A stretch of 64,000 bases of DNA from Neobacillus terrae (GTDB lineage: Bacteria > Bacillota > Bacilli > Bacillales > Cytobacillaceae): the NCBI RefSeq assembly GCF_011393025.1, contig NZ_JAAOEO010000002.1:248001-312000 (forward strand), given 5' to 3'. Every line of letters begins with the position of its first letter. The stretch's first letter is position 1. Position numbers and translations under genes: made by a program. Shown here one piece after another: positions 43,575 to 52,659 of this stretch. The notes under the pieces are model-generated. The model saw only the letters and a program-made list of their open reading frames with translations. It did no database searches and was not told where the DNA came from.

Positions 43575-43907
43575 ATGCTTGAAAAAACAACGCGAATGAA
43601 TTTTCTCTATGACTTTTATCAGTCGTTGTTAACTCCAAAGCAGCAAAGCTATATGTCTCTCTATTATCTTGATGATTATTCTCTCGGGGAAATTGCTGAA
43701 GAGTATGATGTCAGCCGCCAGGCGGTCTATGACAATATTAAGCGGACAGAAGCCATGCTTGAGGAATATGAAAAAAAGCTATTGCTGCTTGAGAAATTTC
43801 AGGAGCGCAGCAGTATTATTGTAAAAGTGAAAGAATTGCTAAAAGAAGATTCACCTTCAAAGCAGGCGCTGCTTGAGGCAGTTGCTGAGCTTGAGAAATT
43901 AGATTAG
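43575..43907 (+). CDS. ylxM: YlxM, putative SRP-associated helix-turn-helix protein
   Basis: 110 aa. UPF0122 family, always next to ffh in Firmicutes; the homologue in streptococci has been reported to act with the SRP pathway. The helix-turn-helix [20 protein letters not shown] (about 32-51), resembling sigma-factor region 4, follows [14 protein letters not shown]. Preceded by ACGGAGGGATAGGC. 12 nt separate it from ffh. Confidence 0.93.
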   Translation: MLEKTTRMNFLYDFYQSLLTPKQQSYMSLYYLDDYSLGEIAEEYDVSRQAVYDNIKRTEAMLEEYEKKLLLLEKFQERSSIIVKVKELLKEDSPSKQALLEAVAELEKLD

Positions 43908-43919
43908 GGAGGCGGCAGC

Positions 43920-45272
43920 ATGGCATTTGAAGGGTTGGCTGACCGACTGCAAAATACGATACAGAAAATCCGCGGAAAAGGAAAAGTAAATGAAGCGGAT
44001 GTTAAAGAAATGATGAGGGAAGTCCGCCTTGCTTTGCTTGAAGCGGACGTTAACTTCAAGGTTGTAAAGGACTTTGTCAAAAAGGTCAGTGAACGTTCCG
44101 TTGGCCAGGAGGTATTGAAAAGCCTGACACCAGGACAGCAGGTAATCAAAATCGTTAATGAAGAATTAACGGAGCTGATGGGCGGGGAGCAAAGCAAAAT
44201 AGCTGTTTCAAACCGTCCGCCTACCGTTATCATGATGGTCGGCCTTCAGGGTGCAGGTAAAACAACTACCTCAGGGAAACTTGCTAATCTGCTTCGCAAA
44301 AAATACAACCGTAAACCATTGCTTGCAGCAGCCGATATATACCGGCCGGCTGCGATTAAACAGCTTGAAACACTTGGAAAACAGCTGAGTATGCCTGTTT
44401 TTTCACTGGGAGATCAGGTTAGCCCGGTAGAAATTGCCCGCCAGGCAATTGCCAAGGCAAAAGAAGATCATAATGATTATGTTCTGATTGATACCGCCGG
44501 ACGTCTTCATGTCGATGAAGCTTTAATGGATGAACTGAAGGACATTAAAGAACTGACAAAGCCTGATGAAATTTTCCTTGTAGTTGATGCGATGACAGGT
44601 CAGGATGCTGTGAATGTTGCGCAAAGCTTCAATGAACAGCTTGGACTGACCGGTGTAGTTCTGACAAAGCTTGACGGCGATACCCGTGGAGGAGCAGCAC
44701 TGTCAATCCGTGCAGTTACCCAAACACCGATTAAGTTTGTCGGTATGGGTGAAAAAATGGATGCGATTGAGCCTTTCCATCCAGAGAGGATGGCCTCTCG
44801 TATTCTTGGTATGGGTGACGTGCTTACGCTAATTGAAAAAGCCCAGGCAAATGTTGACGAGGAAAAGGCAAAAGAACTTGAGCAAAAAATGCGAACTGCG
44901 TCCTTTACTCTTGATGACTTTTTGGAACAATTGGGGCAGGTCCGGAATTTAGGACCGCTTGACGAATTGCTGAAAATGATGCCGGGTGCTAATAAGATTA
45001 AAGGCTTGAACAACCTGCAAATTGATGAAAAGCAGATTGCCCATGTAGAGGCTATTATTCAATCGATGACTACCTCAGAAAAAGCTCAGCCAGAAACCAT
45101 AAACTCCAGCCGTAAAAGGCGGATTGCAAAAGGGAGCGGACGTACTGTTCCTGAAGTTAACCGATTGCTCAAGCAATTTGAAGAGATGAAGAAAATGATG
45201 AAACAAATGGCTGGGATGCAGCAAAAGGGTAAGAAAAAAGGTGGCTTTAAACTACCTTTTAAACCGTTTTAA
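43920..45272 (+). CDS. ffh: Signal recognition particle protein Ffh (SRP54)
   Basis: 450 aa. Binds signal sequences and 4.5S/scRNA, and docks with FtsY. NG domain: GLQGAGKTTTSGKL (about 107), DTAGRLHVDE (about 190), TKLDGDTRGGA (about 245). The methionine-rich M domain (about 300-450) includes KRRIAKGSGRTVPEVNRLLK and MKKMMKQMAGMQ. The last 62 nt (45216-45277, including the stop) are repeated 157 bp downstream. The C-terminal codons also encode a hairpin (AAAAGGTGG...CTACCTTTT). Confidence 0.97.
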   Translation: MAFEGLADRLQNTIQKIRGKGKVNEADVKEMMREVRLALLEADVNFKVVKDFVKKVSERSVGQEVLKSLTPGQQVIKIVNEELTELMGGEQSKIAVSNRPPTVIMMVGLQGAGKTTTSGKLANLLRKKYNRKPLLAAADIYRPAAIKQLETLGKQLSMPVFSLGDQVSPVEIARQAIAKAKEDHNDYVLIDTAGRLHVDEALMDELKDIKELTKPDEIFLVVDAMTGQDAVNVAQSFNEQLGLTGVVLTKLDGDTRGGAALSIRAVTQTPIKFVGMGEKMDAIEPFHPERMASRILGMGDVLTLIEKAQANVDEEKAKELEQKMRTASFTLDDFLEQLGQVRNLGPLDELLKMMPGANKIKGLNNLQIDEKQIAHVEAIIQSMTTSEKAQPETINSSRKRRIAKGSGRTVPEVNRLLKQFEEMKKMMKQMAGMQQKGKKKGGFKLPFKPF

Positions 45273-45520
45273 TCTAGTATCAGTATGATATGCTCCTGCG
45301 GCACAGCAAATTCGAGGATGTAGTGTTCACCTCGTCGCATGCCAGCAAGGATGATTTTTCAGTGATGTAGGCATGCAGCAAAAGGGTAAGAAAAAGGGTG
45401 GCTTTAAACTACCTTTTAAACCGTTTTAATCTAGAACTGCTGCTGTGCGGCGCAGTGAGTTGAAGGAAGTTCTGTTCATTGAGTCGCGGCCAGCAGGAAT
45501 CAGTTTATCAATAAAAAAAG
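45216..45520 (+). repeat. Tandem duplication of the ffh 3' end with dispersed-repeat units
   Basis: The 62-nt segment 45216-45277 (end of ffh plus TCTAG) recurs at 45373-45434 with a single A-to-G change. Each copy is followed by a GC-rich repeat unit: 45278-45372 (TGCTCCTGCGGCACAGC...ACCTCGTCGCATGCCAGC) and 45435-~45520 (TGCTGTGCGGCGCAG...GAGTCGCGGCCAGCAGG), related but diverged. The second copy lacks any upstream ffh frame and is not translated. Each copy retains the AAGGTGG/CTACCTT hairpin, so it may add a second terminator. This accounts for the 336-nt ffh-rpsP gap. Confidence 0.85.
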
Positions 45521-45539
45521 GTATGTAAAGAAAAAACCC

Positions 45540-45568
45540 TTTACAAGCTTTTATCTTTCTGGTATTAT
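45540..45568 (+). promoter_or_regulatory. Sigma-A promoter of rpsP operon
   Basis: TTTACA (45540-45545) and TATTAT (45563-45568) with a 17-nt spacer, 41 nt before the rpsP start; it lies just after the ffh-tail duplication. Confidence 0.8.
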
Positions 45569-45608
45569 TCTATCTTGTGTGAAACATATTCGGAGGTGCT
45601 TATTTAAA

Positions 45609-45881
45609 ATGGCAGTAAAAATTCGTTTAAAACGTATGGGAGCAAATAAATCTCCTTTCTATCGTATTGTTGTAGCAGACTCTCGTTCTCCTCGTGACGG
45701 ACGTTATATTGAAGTAGTTGGAACATACAATCCAGTTGCTCAGCCTGCAGCGCTTGATATTAATGAAGAGCTTGCTCTTAAATGGCTTCAAGATGGTGCT
45801 AAGCCATCTGATACAGTTCGTAACCTGTTCTCTACTCAAGGCATCATGGAAAAATTCCATAATGCTAAACTTGGCAAGTAA
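45609..45881 (+). CDS. rpsP: 30S ribosomal protein S16
   Basis: 90 aa. Small-subunit assembly protein. [20 protein letters not shown] and [10 protein letters not shown] match S16. Start at 45609 with GGAGGTG 10 nt upstream; an in-frame ATG at 45579 adds ten non-conserved residues. First gene of the rpsP-khpA-ylqD-rimM-trmD run. Confidence 0.97.
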   Translation: MAVKIRLKRMGANKSPFYRIVVADSRSPRDGRYIEVVGTYNPVAQPAALDINEELALKWLQDGAKPSDTVRNLFSTQGIMEKFHNAKLGK

Positions 45882-45892
45882 ATTTTGCTGAA

Positions 45893-46126
45893 ATGAAGCA
45901 GTTAATTGAAACGATTGTTAAGCCCCTTGTTGATTTTCCGGAGGATGTCCGTGTGAATGTCACGGAAGAGGATCAACGCGTAACCTATCAGCTTTCTGTC
46001 AACAAGAGTGACATGGGTAAGGTAATTGGAAAGCAGGGGCGCGTTGCAAAGGCGATTCGTACAGTAGTCTATGCAGCAGCTGGTTCATCACAACAGAAAA
46101 AGATCTTTTTAGAGATTGGCGAATAA
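45893..46126 (+). CDS. khpA: KH-domain RNA-binding protein KhpA (YlqC)
   Basis: 77 aa. Single KH domain; forms an RNA-binding pair with KhpB/Jag in other Firmicutes and affects cell elongation. The GxxG loop is in GKVIGKQGRVAKAIRT (about 44-59). Begins 11 nt after rpsP with a poor Shine-Dalgarno site, so it may rely on coupling to rpsP translation. Confidence 0.94.
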   Translation: MKQLIETIVKPLVDFPEDVRVNVTEEDQRVTYQLSVNKSDMGKVIGKQGRVAKAIRTVVYAAAGSSQQKKIFLEIGE

Positions 46127-46155
46127 GAAGGAGAGGCAGATGGTTGCCGCTTCTG

Positions 46156-46185
46156 AAAAAGGGAGGGCTAACACCCTCTCTTTTT
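46156..46185 (+). terminator. Hairpin/attenuator after khpA
   Basis: AAAAAGGGAGGG (46156-46167) pairs with CCCTCTCTTTTT (46174-46185), one G-U, loop CTAACA. The short T-tract suggests partial termination before ylqD-rimM-trmD. Confidence 0.7.
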
Positions 46186-46236
46186 GCTAATCTTTTATAT
46201 AGAAAATCCGTATAAAAAAATTCTGGAGGAGTGGGA

Positions 46237-46623
46237 ATGAAAATACTGCAGACCGTTGTCGTGAAACAAATCCTGACAGAAAAAAGCCGGCAAAACTTGC
46301 TTGAGCAATATCATTCCCGTATACTGCAGCTAAAAAAAGAGATTGAGCAGCTCCGTTTTGAATGGAAGAAACTCGAAAAATCGAAAAAGTTTCAACCGGA
46401 GAGCATAAAAAAACATTTTGAAAAGGAAATGAATCTCAGACAAGAAAAAGAAAGGCTTCTTGAGTTTCAAATCAGCCAATTACATATGCTACCTTTAGAA
46501 AGTGAATTGAAAGAAAAGGAAGTACAAGCCCTTGTCGAAGTAAATATTGGGGATGCCTGGGATACAATTGAGTCAGGGAAGACCATTATAATTAGGGATG
46601 GCATTGTTGAAGATATACGCTAG
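46237..46623 (+). CDS. ylqD: YlqD family protein
   Basis: 128 aa. Conserved Bacillaceae protein of unknown function. Begins [21 protein letters not shown] predicted coiled coil with alternating K/E/L/R spans about residues 20-85, followed by a small domain ([20 protein letters not shown]) and a C-terminal [12 protein letters not shown]. Start at 46237 with GGAGGA 6 nt upstream; the GTG at 46231 abuts that site. Located between khpA and rimM, so a role around ribosome genes is possible but unproven. Confidence 0.88.
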   Translation: MKILQTVVVKQILTEKSRQNLLEQYHSRILQLKKEIEQLRFEWKKLEKSKKFQPESIKKHFEKEMNLRQEKERLLEFQISQLHMLPLESELKEKEVQALVEVNIGDAWDTIESGKTIIIRDGIVEDIR

Positions 46624-46634
46624 AGGTGAAAATA

Positions 46635-47153
46635 ATGGAAAAATGGTTTAATGTAGGAAAAATCGTTAATACTCATGGAATTAGAGGCGAAGTAAGGGTA
46701 ATTTCAAAAACAGACTTTCCTGAAAAACGTTACAAATTGGGAAATACGCTTTATCTGTTTATGCCTAAATCCTCAGCTCCAATCGAGCTGACCGTCAAAA
46801 GCCACCGCCCACATAAGAATTTTGACCTTTTAACCTTTGAGGGCTATGAAAACATTGGGCTCGTAGAAAAATTTAGAGAAGGAATCCTAAAGGTTCCTGA
46901 TTCACAGCTGGGTGAGCTTGAGGAGAATGAGTATTATTTTCATGAAATTATCGGCTGTACCGTTACAACTGTTTCCGGTGAAGAATTAGGGAAGGTTGCT
47001 GAAATCCTTACACCTGGAGCAAACGATGTTTGGGTAATTAAAGGCAAAGGCGGAAAAGAAATTCTTATTCCATATATTGAGGATGTCGTTCTCAAGGTAG
47101 ACGTTAAAGAAAAACAAATTACAGTCGAACCCTTAGAAGGGCTTTTGTCATGA
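46635..47153 (+). CDS. rimM: Ribosome maturation factor RimM
   Basis: 172 aa. Assists maturation of the 30S head by binding S19. [20 protein letters not shown] at the N terminus; the PRC-barrel C-terminal domain starts at [11 protein letters not shown] (about 97) and contains [11 protein letters not shown] and IPYIEDVV. Start chosen at 46635, with AGAGGTG 6 nt upstream. Overlaps trmD by ATGA. Confidence 0.96.
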   Translation: MEKWFNVGKIVNTHGIRGEVRVISKTDFPEKRYKLGNTLYLFMPKSSAPIELTVKSHRPHKNFDLLTFEGYENIGLVEKFREGILKVPDSQLGELEENEYYFHEIIGCTVTTVSGEELGKVAEILTPGANDVWVIKGKGGKEILIPYIEDVVLKVDVKEKQITVEPLEGLLS

Positions 47154-47890
47154 AAATTGACGTCCTGACACTTTTTCCCGAGATGTTTGGCGGGGTATTT
47201 GGACATTCGATTCTCAAAAAAGCGGAAGAAAAGAACGCGGTTGAATATAATGTGGTTAATTTTCGTGACTATGCCGATAACAAGCACAATACAGTGGATG
47301 ATTATCCATATGGCGGCGGTGCAGGGATGGTTTTAAAACCGCAGCCCATCTTTGACGCTGTTGCTTCTTTGACTGAGGCCTCCAGTGAATCTGGAACACG
47401 AATTATCCTTATGTGTCCCCAGGGGGAACGATTTAACCAGCAAAAAGCGGAAGAACTGGCAAAAGAAGATCATCTTTTATTTGTTTGCGGCCATTATGAG
47501 GGCTATGATGAAAGAATTCGGGAACACCTAATTACTGATGAAATTTCTATCGGTGATTATGTATTAACCGGAGGAGAGCTTGGGGCAATGGTGGTCATAG
47601 ACAGTGTGGTGCGCCTCCTGCCCAAAGTGTTGGGAAATGAAGAATCTCACATGAAAGATTCTTTCAGTACTGGAATGCTTGAACATCCGCATTATACCCG
47701 TCCCGCTGATTTCCGCGGAATGAAGGTTCCGGACGTTCTATTATCTGGAAACCATAAATTAATAGAAGAATGGCGCGTTAAAGAGTCTCTCCGCAGAACC
47801 CTGCTAAGGCGTCCTGACCTTTTTGAAAAAATGGTATTAACACCTGAGCAGACTAAATGGCTGGAAGAAATCAAAAAAGATTACGAGTAG
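47150..47890 (+). CDS. trmD: tRNA (guanine-N1-)-methyltransferase
   Basis: 246 aa. SPOUT-class enzyme making m1G37 in t[18 protein letters not shown] opens the protein. The trefoil-knot SAM-binding segments are [15 protein letters not shown] (about 107) and [15 protein letters not shown] (about 131). The C-terminal domain holds [16 protein letters not shown]. Overlaps rimM; followed by the rplS promoter and leader. Confidence 0.97.
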   Translation: MKIDVLTLFPEMFGGVFGHSILKKAEEKNAVEYNVVNFRDYADNKHNTVDDYPYGGGAGMVLKPQPIFDAVASLTEASSESGTRIILMCPQGERFNQQKAEELAKEDHLLFVCGHYEGYDERIREHLITDEISIGDYVLTGGELGAMVVIDSVVRLLPKVLGNEESHMKDSFSTGMLEHPHYTRPADFRGMKVPDVLLSGNHKLIEEWRVKESLRRTLLRRPDLFEKMVLTPEQTKWLEEIKKDYE

Positions 47891-47893
47891 TTA

Positions 47894-47922
47894 TTGCATG
47901 GCCATTCTGTTTATGGTAAGAT
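47894..47922 (+). promoter_or_regulatory. Sigma-A promoter of rplS
   Basis: TTGCAT (47894-47899), 17-nt spacer, TAAGAT (47917-47922); start about 47929, giving a leader close to 100 nt. Confidence 0.65.
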
Positions 47923-47928
47923 ACATCT

Positions 47929-48024
47929 TGTGACTTATGCTGCTAGTCAGATATGGGTCTTAAAACGATGTTCCGCTGCAAAGGCTAGAAGTGCAAGAGC
48001 GTCTGTTGGGAGGAGTTGAAAACG
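47929..48024 (+). ncRNA. Probable L19 leader (ribosomal protein autoregulatory element)
   Basis: The rplS leader holds GGGTCTTAAAACGATGTTCC, GCTGCAAAGG, and GCAAGAGCGTCTGTTGGGAG just before the start. Firmicutes carry a conserved structured L19 leader here, and this segment resembles it from memory; I have not folded it against the covariance model. Confidence 0.55.
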
Positions 48025-48372
48025 ATGCAACAATTAATCCAAGAAATCACAAAAGAACAGCTTCGCACTGATCTTCCTGCTTTCCGTCCTGGTGATACTG
48101 TACGTGTTCACGTAAAAGTTATCGAGGGTACTCGTGAGCGTATTCAGTTGTTTGAAGGTGTTGTGATCAAGCGTCGTGGTGGTGGAATCAGCGAAACTTT
48201 CACAGTTCGTAAGGTTTCTTACGGTGTTGGCGTTGAGCGTACATTCCCTGTACACACACCAAAAATCGCTAAGCTTGAAGTTATTCGCCATGGTAAAGTA
48301 CGCCGTGCGAAACTTTACTACTTGCGTAACCTTCGTGGTAAAAAAGCTCGTATTAAAGAAATCCGCCGATAA
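48025..48372 (+). CDS. rplS: 50S ribosomal protein L19
   Basis: 115 aa, same as B. subtilis. [20 protein letters not shown] and [19 protein letters not shown] are family signatures. L19 sits at the 30S-50S interface. The ATG at 48025 has GGGAGGAG 10 nt before it; the TTG at 48016 is too close to that site. A terminator follows. Confidence 0.97.
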   Translation: MQQLIQEITKEQLRTDLPAFRPGDTVRVHVKVIEGTRERIQLFEGVVIKRRGGGISETFTVRKVSYGVGVERTFPVHTPKIAKLEVIRHGKVRRAKLYYLRNLRGKKARIKEIRR

Positions 48373-48398
48373 TAACAAAAGCATTTTATGCTTTGAGG

Positions 48399-48428
48399 AA
48401 AAAGAGCTTGCTCTGCAGGCTCTTTTTT
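48399..48428 (+). terminator. Terminator after rplS
   Basis: AAAAAGAGCTTGC (48399-48411) pairs with GCAGGCTCTTTTT (48415-48427), one G-U pair, triloop TCT; T run to 48428. Confidence 0.88.
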
Positions 48429-48563
48429 CGTATCTTTGAAGACTTTTTGTGAATGATTTATTAAAGTTTAATTAAAAAATACGTCTCCCCGTGTTTAATA
48501 TGCTTCAGTTATGTAAAATAAAGTGAAGAAAATATTTTTTTACTGGAATGGTGGGAAACACGA

Positions 48564-49121
48564 ATGACTAAAAAGAAAAATGAAGTTTGGGAATGGACGA
48601 AAGCTCTAGTAATTGCGGTTGTGCTTGCGGCAGTAATCAGGTACTTTTTATTCGCTCCGATTGTGGTAGATGGGCTTTCCATGATGCCTACATTGCATGA
48701 CCAGGACAGAATGATCGTTAATAAATTAAGCTATAAAGTTGGAGAGCCGAAACGTTTTGATATCATCGTTTTCCATGCTCCTGAACATAAAGATTACATA
48801 AAGAGGGTCATTGGCCTTCCTGGGGACAAGATTGAGTACAAGAATGATACTTTATATGTAAATGGGAAAGCTTATAAAGAGCCTTATTTGGATGAATATA
48901 AGAAAAAGGTTGTTGACGGTCCTCTTACAGACCCTTTTACTTTGAAAGAAAAGATCGGCCGCGATACAGTACCTGAAGGTGAATTATTTGTAATGGGAGA
49001 TAATCGCCGATTTAGTAAGGACAGCAGGCATATTGGAACGGTTCCGATGAGCAAAGTGCTTGGTAAAACCAGCGTCATTTACTGGCCTTTATCAGATGCA
49101 CGAATTGAAAAAGTGAAATAG
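48564..49121 (+). CDS. lepB: Type I signal peptidase
   Basis: 185 aa. Cleaves signal peptides on the outer face of the membrane. One N-terminal transmembrane helix (about 14-31) follows a basic start, MTKKKNEVWEW. The catalytic pair is Ser39 in DGLSMMPTL and Lys80 in YIKRVIGLPGD; box E is MGDNRRFSKDSRHIG (about 144). In B. subtilis, as I recall, no signal peptidase gene lies between rplS and rbgA, whereas several other Bacillaceae have one here. Confidence 0.95.
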   Translation: MTKKKNEVWEWTKALVIAVVLAAVIRYFLFAPIVVDGLSMMPTLHDQDRMIVNKLSYKVGEPKRFDIIVFHAPEHKDYIKRVIGLPGDKIEYKNDTLYVNGKAYKEPYLDEYKKKVVDGPLTDPFTLKEKIGRDTVPEGELFVMGDNRRFSKDSRHIGTVPMSKVLGKTSVIYWPLSDARIEKVK

Positions 49122-49139
49122 ATTTTAGGAGGTGGCGCT

Positions 49140-50021
49140 TTGACGATCCAATGGTTTCCGGGCCATATGGCCAAGGCTCGCAGAGAGGTCACGGAAAAAC
49201 TTAAGCTAGTCGATATTGTCTTTGAACTAGTGGATGCTAGGATTCCCTATTCATCGAGAAATCCAATGATTGATGAAATAATCCAGCGAAAGCCAAGGCT
49301 GGTTTTATTGAATAAAGCGGATATGGCTGACAGAGAAATTACAAAAGAGTGGATCTCGTTCTTTTCTGAAAAAGGAATCAGAGCTATTGCCATCAATGCT
49401 CAGGCAGGCGTTGGGATGAGGGATATTGTCCAGGCCTCCCATGATATCTTAAAGGAAAAATTTGATAAGCTAAAAGCTAAAGGGGTTAATCCCAGAGCAA
49501 TCAGGGCTATGATTGTCGGAATTCCAAATTCAGGCAAATCTACACTTATTAACAGACTTGCAAAAAAGAACATTGCGAGAACAGGGAACATGCCAGGTGT
49601 AACGAAGGCCCAGCAATGGATTAAAGTAGGTAAGGAACTGGAATTGCTGGATACACCGGGAATTCTGTGGCCGAAATTTGAGGATCAGGAAATTGGCCGA
49701 AAGCTGGCGGTTACAGGGGCTATCAAGGATGCATTATTGAATTTGCAGGACCTTACCCTATATGCCCTTAGGTTCCTTGAAGAACATTATCCAGAGAGAT
49801 TAAAGGAACGCTACCAATTTGAAACTGTTCCAGAGGATCCAGTAGAACTTTTTGATCACATTGGCAAACTTAGAGGAAGCTTAATGGGCGGCGGCCTGGT
49901 TGACTATGATAAAACAGCGGAGCTTGTCATAAGAGAGATTAGATCAGAAAAATTTGGACCTCTATCATTTGAAAGACCGTCGGACTTTATCAAAAATGAA
50001 GAAGAAAACTCAAAAGAATAG
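49140..50021 (+). CDS. rbgA: Ribosome biogenesis GTPase RbgA (YlqF)
   Basis: 293 aa. Circularly permuted GTPase needed for a late step of 50S assembly. Order of motifs: [21 protein letters not shown]4 LLNKADMAD (about 56), G1 [14 protein letters not shown] (about 126), G3 [11 protein letters not shown] (about 172). G1 reads PNSGKS where B. subtilis, as I recall, has PNVGKS. TTG start at 49140, about 5 nt after AGGAGGTGG. Followed by a terminator-like hairpin before rnhB. Confidence 0.96.
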   Translation: MTIQWFPGHMAKARREVTEKLKLVDIVFELVDARIPYSSRNPMIDEIIQRKPRLVLLNKADMADREITKEWISFFSEKGIRAIAINAQAGVGMRDIVQASHDILKEKFDKLKAKGVNPRAIRAMIVGIPNSGKSTLINRLAKKNIARTGNMPGVTKAQQWIKVGKELELLDTPGILWPKFEDQEIGRKLAVTGAIKDALLNLQDLTLYALRFLEEHYPERLKERYQFETVPEDPVELFDHIGKLRGSLMGGGLVDYDKTAELVIREIRSEKFGPLSFERPSDFIKNEEENSKE

Positions 50022-50026
50022 AAAAT

Positions 50027-50057
50027 AGCTCCCCTTATGGGGGGCTTTCATTTTTTT
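50027..50057 (+). terminator. Terminator after rbgA
   Basis: AGCTCCCC (50027-50034) pairs with GGGGGGCT (50039-50046), loop TTAT, followed by TTCATTTTTTT. Confidence 0.75.
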
Positions 50058-50146
50058 CCAGGACCAATCAAGGGTTTCAAAGTGTTAAACTTATCTAGGA
50101 AATAATCCGATACATACTATAGAAAAACAAACAGCAGGTGAAAGAG

Positions 50147-50917
50147 TTGGAAGTAAAATCAATAGCCCAGGTTGAAAGAATATTGGCTGAACTTAAGAGT
50201 GAAAAGGACCCATTTATTCTAAAATTAGAAGCGGATGAACGTAAGGGAGTCCAAAAACTTCTGGATAAATGGAAAAAGGATCTGAAACGAAAAAAACTTC
50301 TTGAAGAAAAATTTTATGAAATGAATTCCTTTGAGAGGAAATACCGCAAACAGGGATTCAAACTAATTGCGGGGATGGATGAAGCTGGACGCGGGCCGCT
50401 TGCGGGTCCAGTTTGTGCAGCAGCGGTTATTTTACCAGAAGATTTTTATTTGCCCGGTATTGATGATTCGAAAAAACTCTCCTCTAGGAAAAGGGAGGAA
50501 TACGATGTGATTATCCGCCGTGAAGCAGTGGCTGTTAGTGTAATGATGATTCACACGGAGGAAATCGATCAAATCAATATTTATGAAGCTACTAAAAAAG
50601 CGATGATGTCAGCAGCGGCAACCTTGCAGCCCTGCCCTGACTTTTTGTTAATTGATGCAATGAAAATTGAGACGCCTTTTTCATCCGAATCCATTATTAA
50701 GGGGGATGCAAAAAGTATTTCAATCGCAGCTGCCTCCATAGTAGCCAAAACAGCCAGAGACCGCTTTATGCAGGATTTGGCCCAAAAGTACCCCGAGTAT
50801 GGTTTTGAACAAAATATGGGCTATGGAACAAGGGAACATATTGCCGCTATTGAGGCGTATGGCATTACCCCGTATCACCGAAAAAGCTTCGCCCCTATAA
50901 AAGATTTTTTCCAGTAA
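50147..50917 (+). CDS. rnhB: Ribonuclease HII
   Basis: 256 aa. Removes ribonucleotides from DNA-RNA hybrids. The catalytic DEDD residues are in IAGMDEAGRGPLAGPV (about 76-91, Asp-Glu), LLIDAMKIE (about 168) and KSISIAAASIVAKTARDR. I chose TTG at 50147: CAGGTGAAAGAG provides a site 6 nt upstream, whereas the GTG at 50138 falls within it. The ~70-residue N-terminal extension before the catalytic domain is normal for Bacillus RnhB. Confidence 0.93.
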   Translation: MEVKSIAQVERILAELKSEKDPFILKLEADERKGVQKLLDKWKKDLKRKKLLEEKFYEMNSFERKYRKQGFKLIAGMDEAGRGPLAGPVCAAAVILPEDFYLPGIDDSKKLSSRKREEYDVIIRREAVAVSVMMIHTEEIDQINIYEATKKAMMSAAATLQPCPDFLLIDAMKIETPFSSESIIKGDAKSISIAAASIVAKTARDRFMQDLAQKYPEYGFEQNMGYGTREHIAAIEAYGITPYHRKSFAPIKDFFQ

Positions 50918-50934
50918 AACTAGGAGTGAGTTCA

Positions 50935-52659
50935 GTGGATTTATCCCGTATTTTTCATACTACCATTCAAAAGAGCGTGAATTTACAAGGGAAGGCGTCT
51001 TTGCAACCCGGACAGATTGTATTTGGGAAAATTAATAGGCTTTTTCCCAACCAAACTGCAGAAGTGCAAATTGGAAACCAAAAATGGATAGCTAAGCTGG
51101 AAATTCCGCTTTCTGCAGGTGAAAAATACTGGTTTCAGGTTCAGACTGGAGAAGGGAAGTTAAACCTTAAAGTCCTCTATGAAGGAAACGGCATAGGCAG
51201 TGGAGATGCAAAATCGCTTGAGGGTGTGCTAATACAGCTTGGACTGCCGGCATCAAAGGAAAATCTTGAGATAATTGGTTACATGGTAAAAGAACAAATC
51301 CCTGTAACAAAGGAATTTGTGGCAGCTGCATCCGAATGGCTTAAAAATTTAGATGACGGCAGTAATGGATTGGAAACAATTAAAATGGCGGCCCTTAAGA
51401 ATATCCCGGCCTCTGGAGAGATTTTATCGTCTCTGCATATGCTGAAGGAGGAAAAGCCGCTTCATCTCCTCATAAGCGAAACCCTTGCTTCTCTTGACTC
51501 ATCAGCAGGAAAAGACTCCGCAGAGCAGCTGGAAAAGGTCTTAAAAAGCTTTATTTCTCCTTCAACAGTCGAAAAAGCGAGGGATGGACTGCCTATACTG
51601 ATGCGAGAATGGCTAAATTCCGGTAAATTGGATTCCGCCTCACTTCAGGTGTTGCAGGAGACAGGATTTGTCCCTGATAAAATCCCCCTAAATAAAATGT
51701 CATTATTGGATAATCATCTTCTTTTGGGGAAATTTGAAAGTGGGGAAACAGCAGAATTATTAGACCCTAAGACATTGCCTGGAGAAATAAAAAACCTTTT
51801 AAATTCACTGCTTGGAACAGACGATGATAGTAGTGAAAGTAATAAAGAAGTTATACATAACCGTACCGTGCAGGTGCTAAAAATGCTTGGTGCAGATAGC
51901 AATACAGTTTCCGGAGCTGAAAGGAAATTGGCCGATCTTATTCAGCAGATCTCAGAAAACGGAAACGAAGAACTTGAACAAGGATTAGCGGAACTTCTAT
52001 TGAAGAACAATGTGCCGGATTGGGGCAAAGGGAAAGAAGCAGCTCATCATTTAAAGCAGCTTTTGGCCCTTTTGGGTTATGGATATGAGAAGGATTTAGC
52101 GTCGCTAGGCAGCAGGCAGGAGCCCAAAATGGAAAGCGACGCCCTTAAACCATTACTGATCCAATACTTAAACGATCATAAGGGCACAGGGCAGGATGAA
52201 GCTGCTCAGCACCTTCTCCAGAGAATAACTGGCATGCAGCTGTTATCAAGTGATAACAGTCCTATGGTCCAGTATTTAACCCAGATTCCCATCCAATTTT
52301 GGAATAGAACCACAGATCTTACCATTCAATGGAGCGGCAGAAAACAGGATGACGGCAAAATTGATCCTAATTACTGCAGGGTCTTGTTTTATCTGGATTT
52401 GGAGAAGCTTGGGAATACAACTATTGATATGCAGGTACAAAACCGGGTTATGAGAATAGCGGTTTCATCGGAAAATAAAGCAATTAAAGAAGCTGCCGCG
52501 CCGTTTATCAAACCGCTCAAAAATAAATTAAAGGTGATGGAATACCACCTGTCGGCTATTTCATTTGATTACGGAGATGAACAGGTGAAGGAAAAGCAAA
52601 AAGGTATTCTATCCAGTTATAAAAGCGAATCTTACGGAGGGGTGGATTTCCGTATATGA
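50935..52659 (+). CDS. ylqG: YlqG family protein, FliK-like C-terminal domain (function unknown)
   Basis: 574 aa (start GTG 50935, 8 nt after TAGGAG). Not characterised. N-terminal ~90 residues look like a small beta-rich domain (LQPGQIVFGKINRLFPNQTA, AEVQIGNQKWIAKL). A long middle part, rich in L, E, S and K, has low complexity. The C-terminal ~120 residues show a pattern resembling the FliK hook-length-control (T3S4) domain: YCRVLFYLDLEKLGNTTIDM, QVQNRVMRIAVSSENKAIKE, then a helix and KVMEYHLSAISFDY. The gene overlaps ylqH, which encodes an FlhB-like fragment, by ATGA. The FliK link is my reading of the pattern. Confidence 0.8.
   Translation: MDLSRIFHTTIQKSVNLQGKASLQPGQIVFGKINRLFPNQTAEVQIGNQKWIAKLEIPLSAGEKYWFQVQTGEGKLNLKVLYEGNGIGSGDAKSLEGVLIQLGLPASKENLEIIGYMVKEQIPVTKEFVAAASEWLKNLDDGSNGLETIKMAALKNIPASGEILSSLHMLKEEKPLHLLISETLASLDSSAGKDSAEQLEKVLKSFISPSTVEKARDGLPILMREWLNSGKLDSASLQVLQETGFVPDKIPLNKMSLLDNHLLLGKFESGETAELLDPKTLPGEIKNLLNSLLGTDDDSSESNKEVIHNRTVQVLKMLGADSNTVSGAERKLADLIQQISENGNEELEQGLAELLLKNNVPDWGKGKEAAHHLKQLLALLGYGYEKDLASLGSRQEPKMESDALKPLLIQYLNDHKGTGQDEAAQHLLQRITGMQLLSSDNSPMVQYLTQIPIQFWNRTTDLTIQWSGRKQDDGKIDPNYCRVLFYLDLEKLGNTTIDMQVQNRVMRIAVSSENKAIKEAAAPFIKPLKNKLKVMEYHLSAISFDYGDEQVKEKQKGILSSYKSESYGGVDFRI

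Noticed and set aside
43575..43907. YlxM considered as a sigma factor or response regulator
   Set aside because: It has only a region-4-like helix-turn-helix; the UPF0122 family and ffh linkage are clear.
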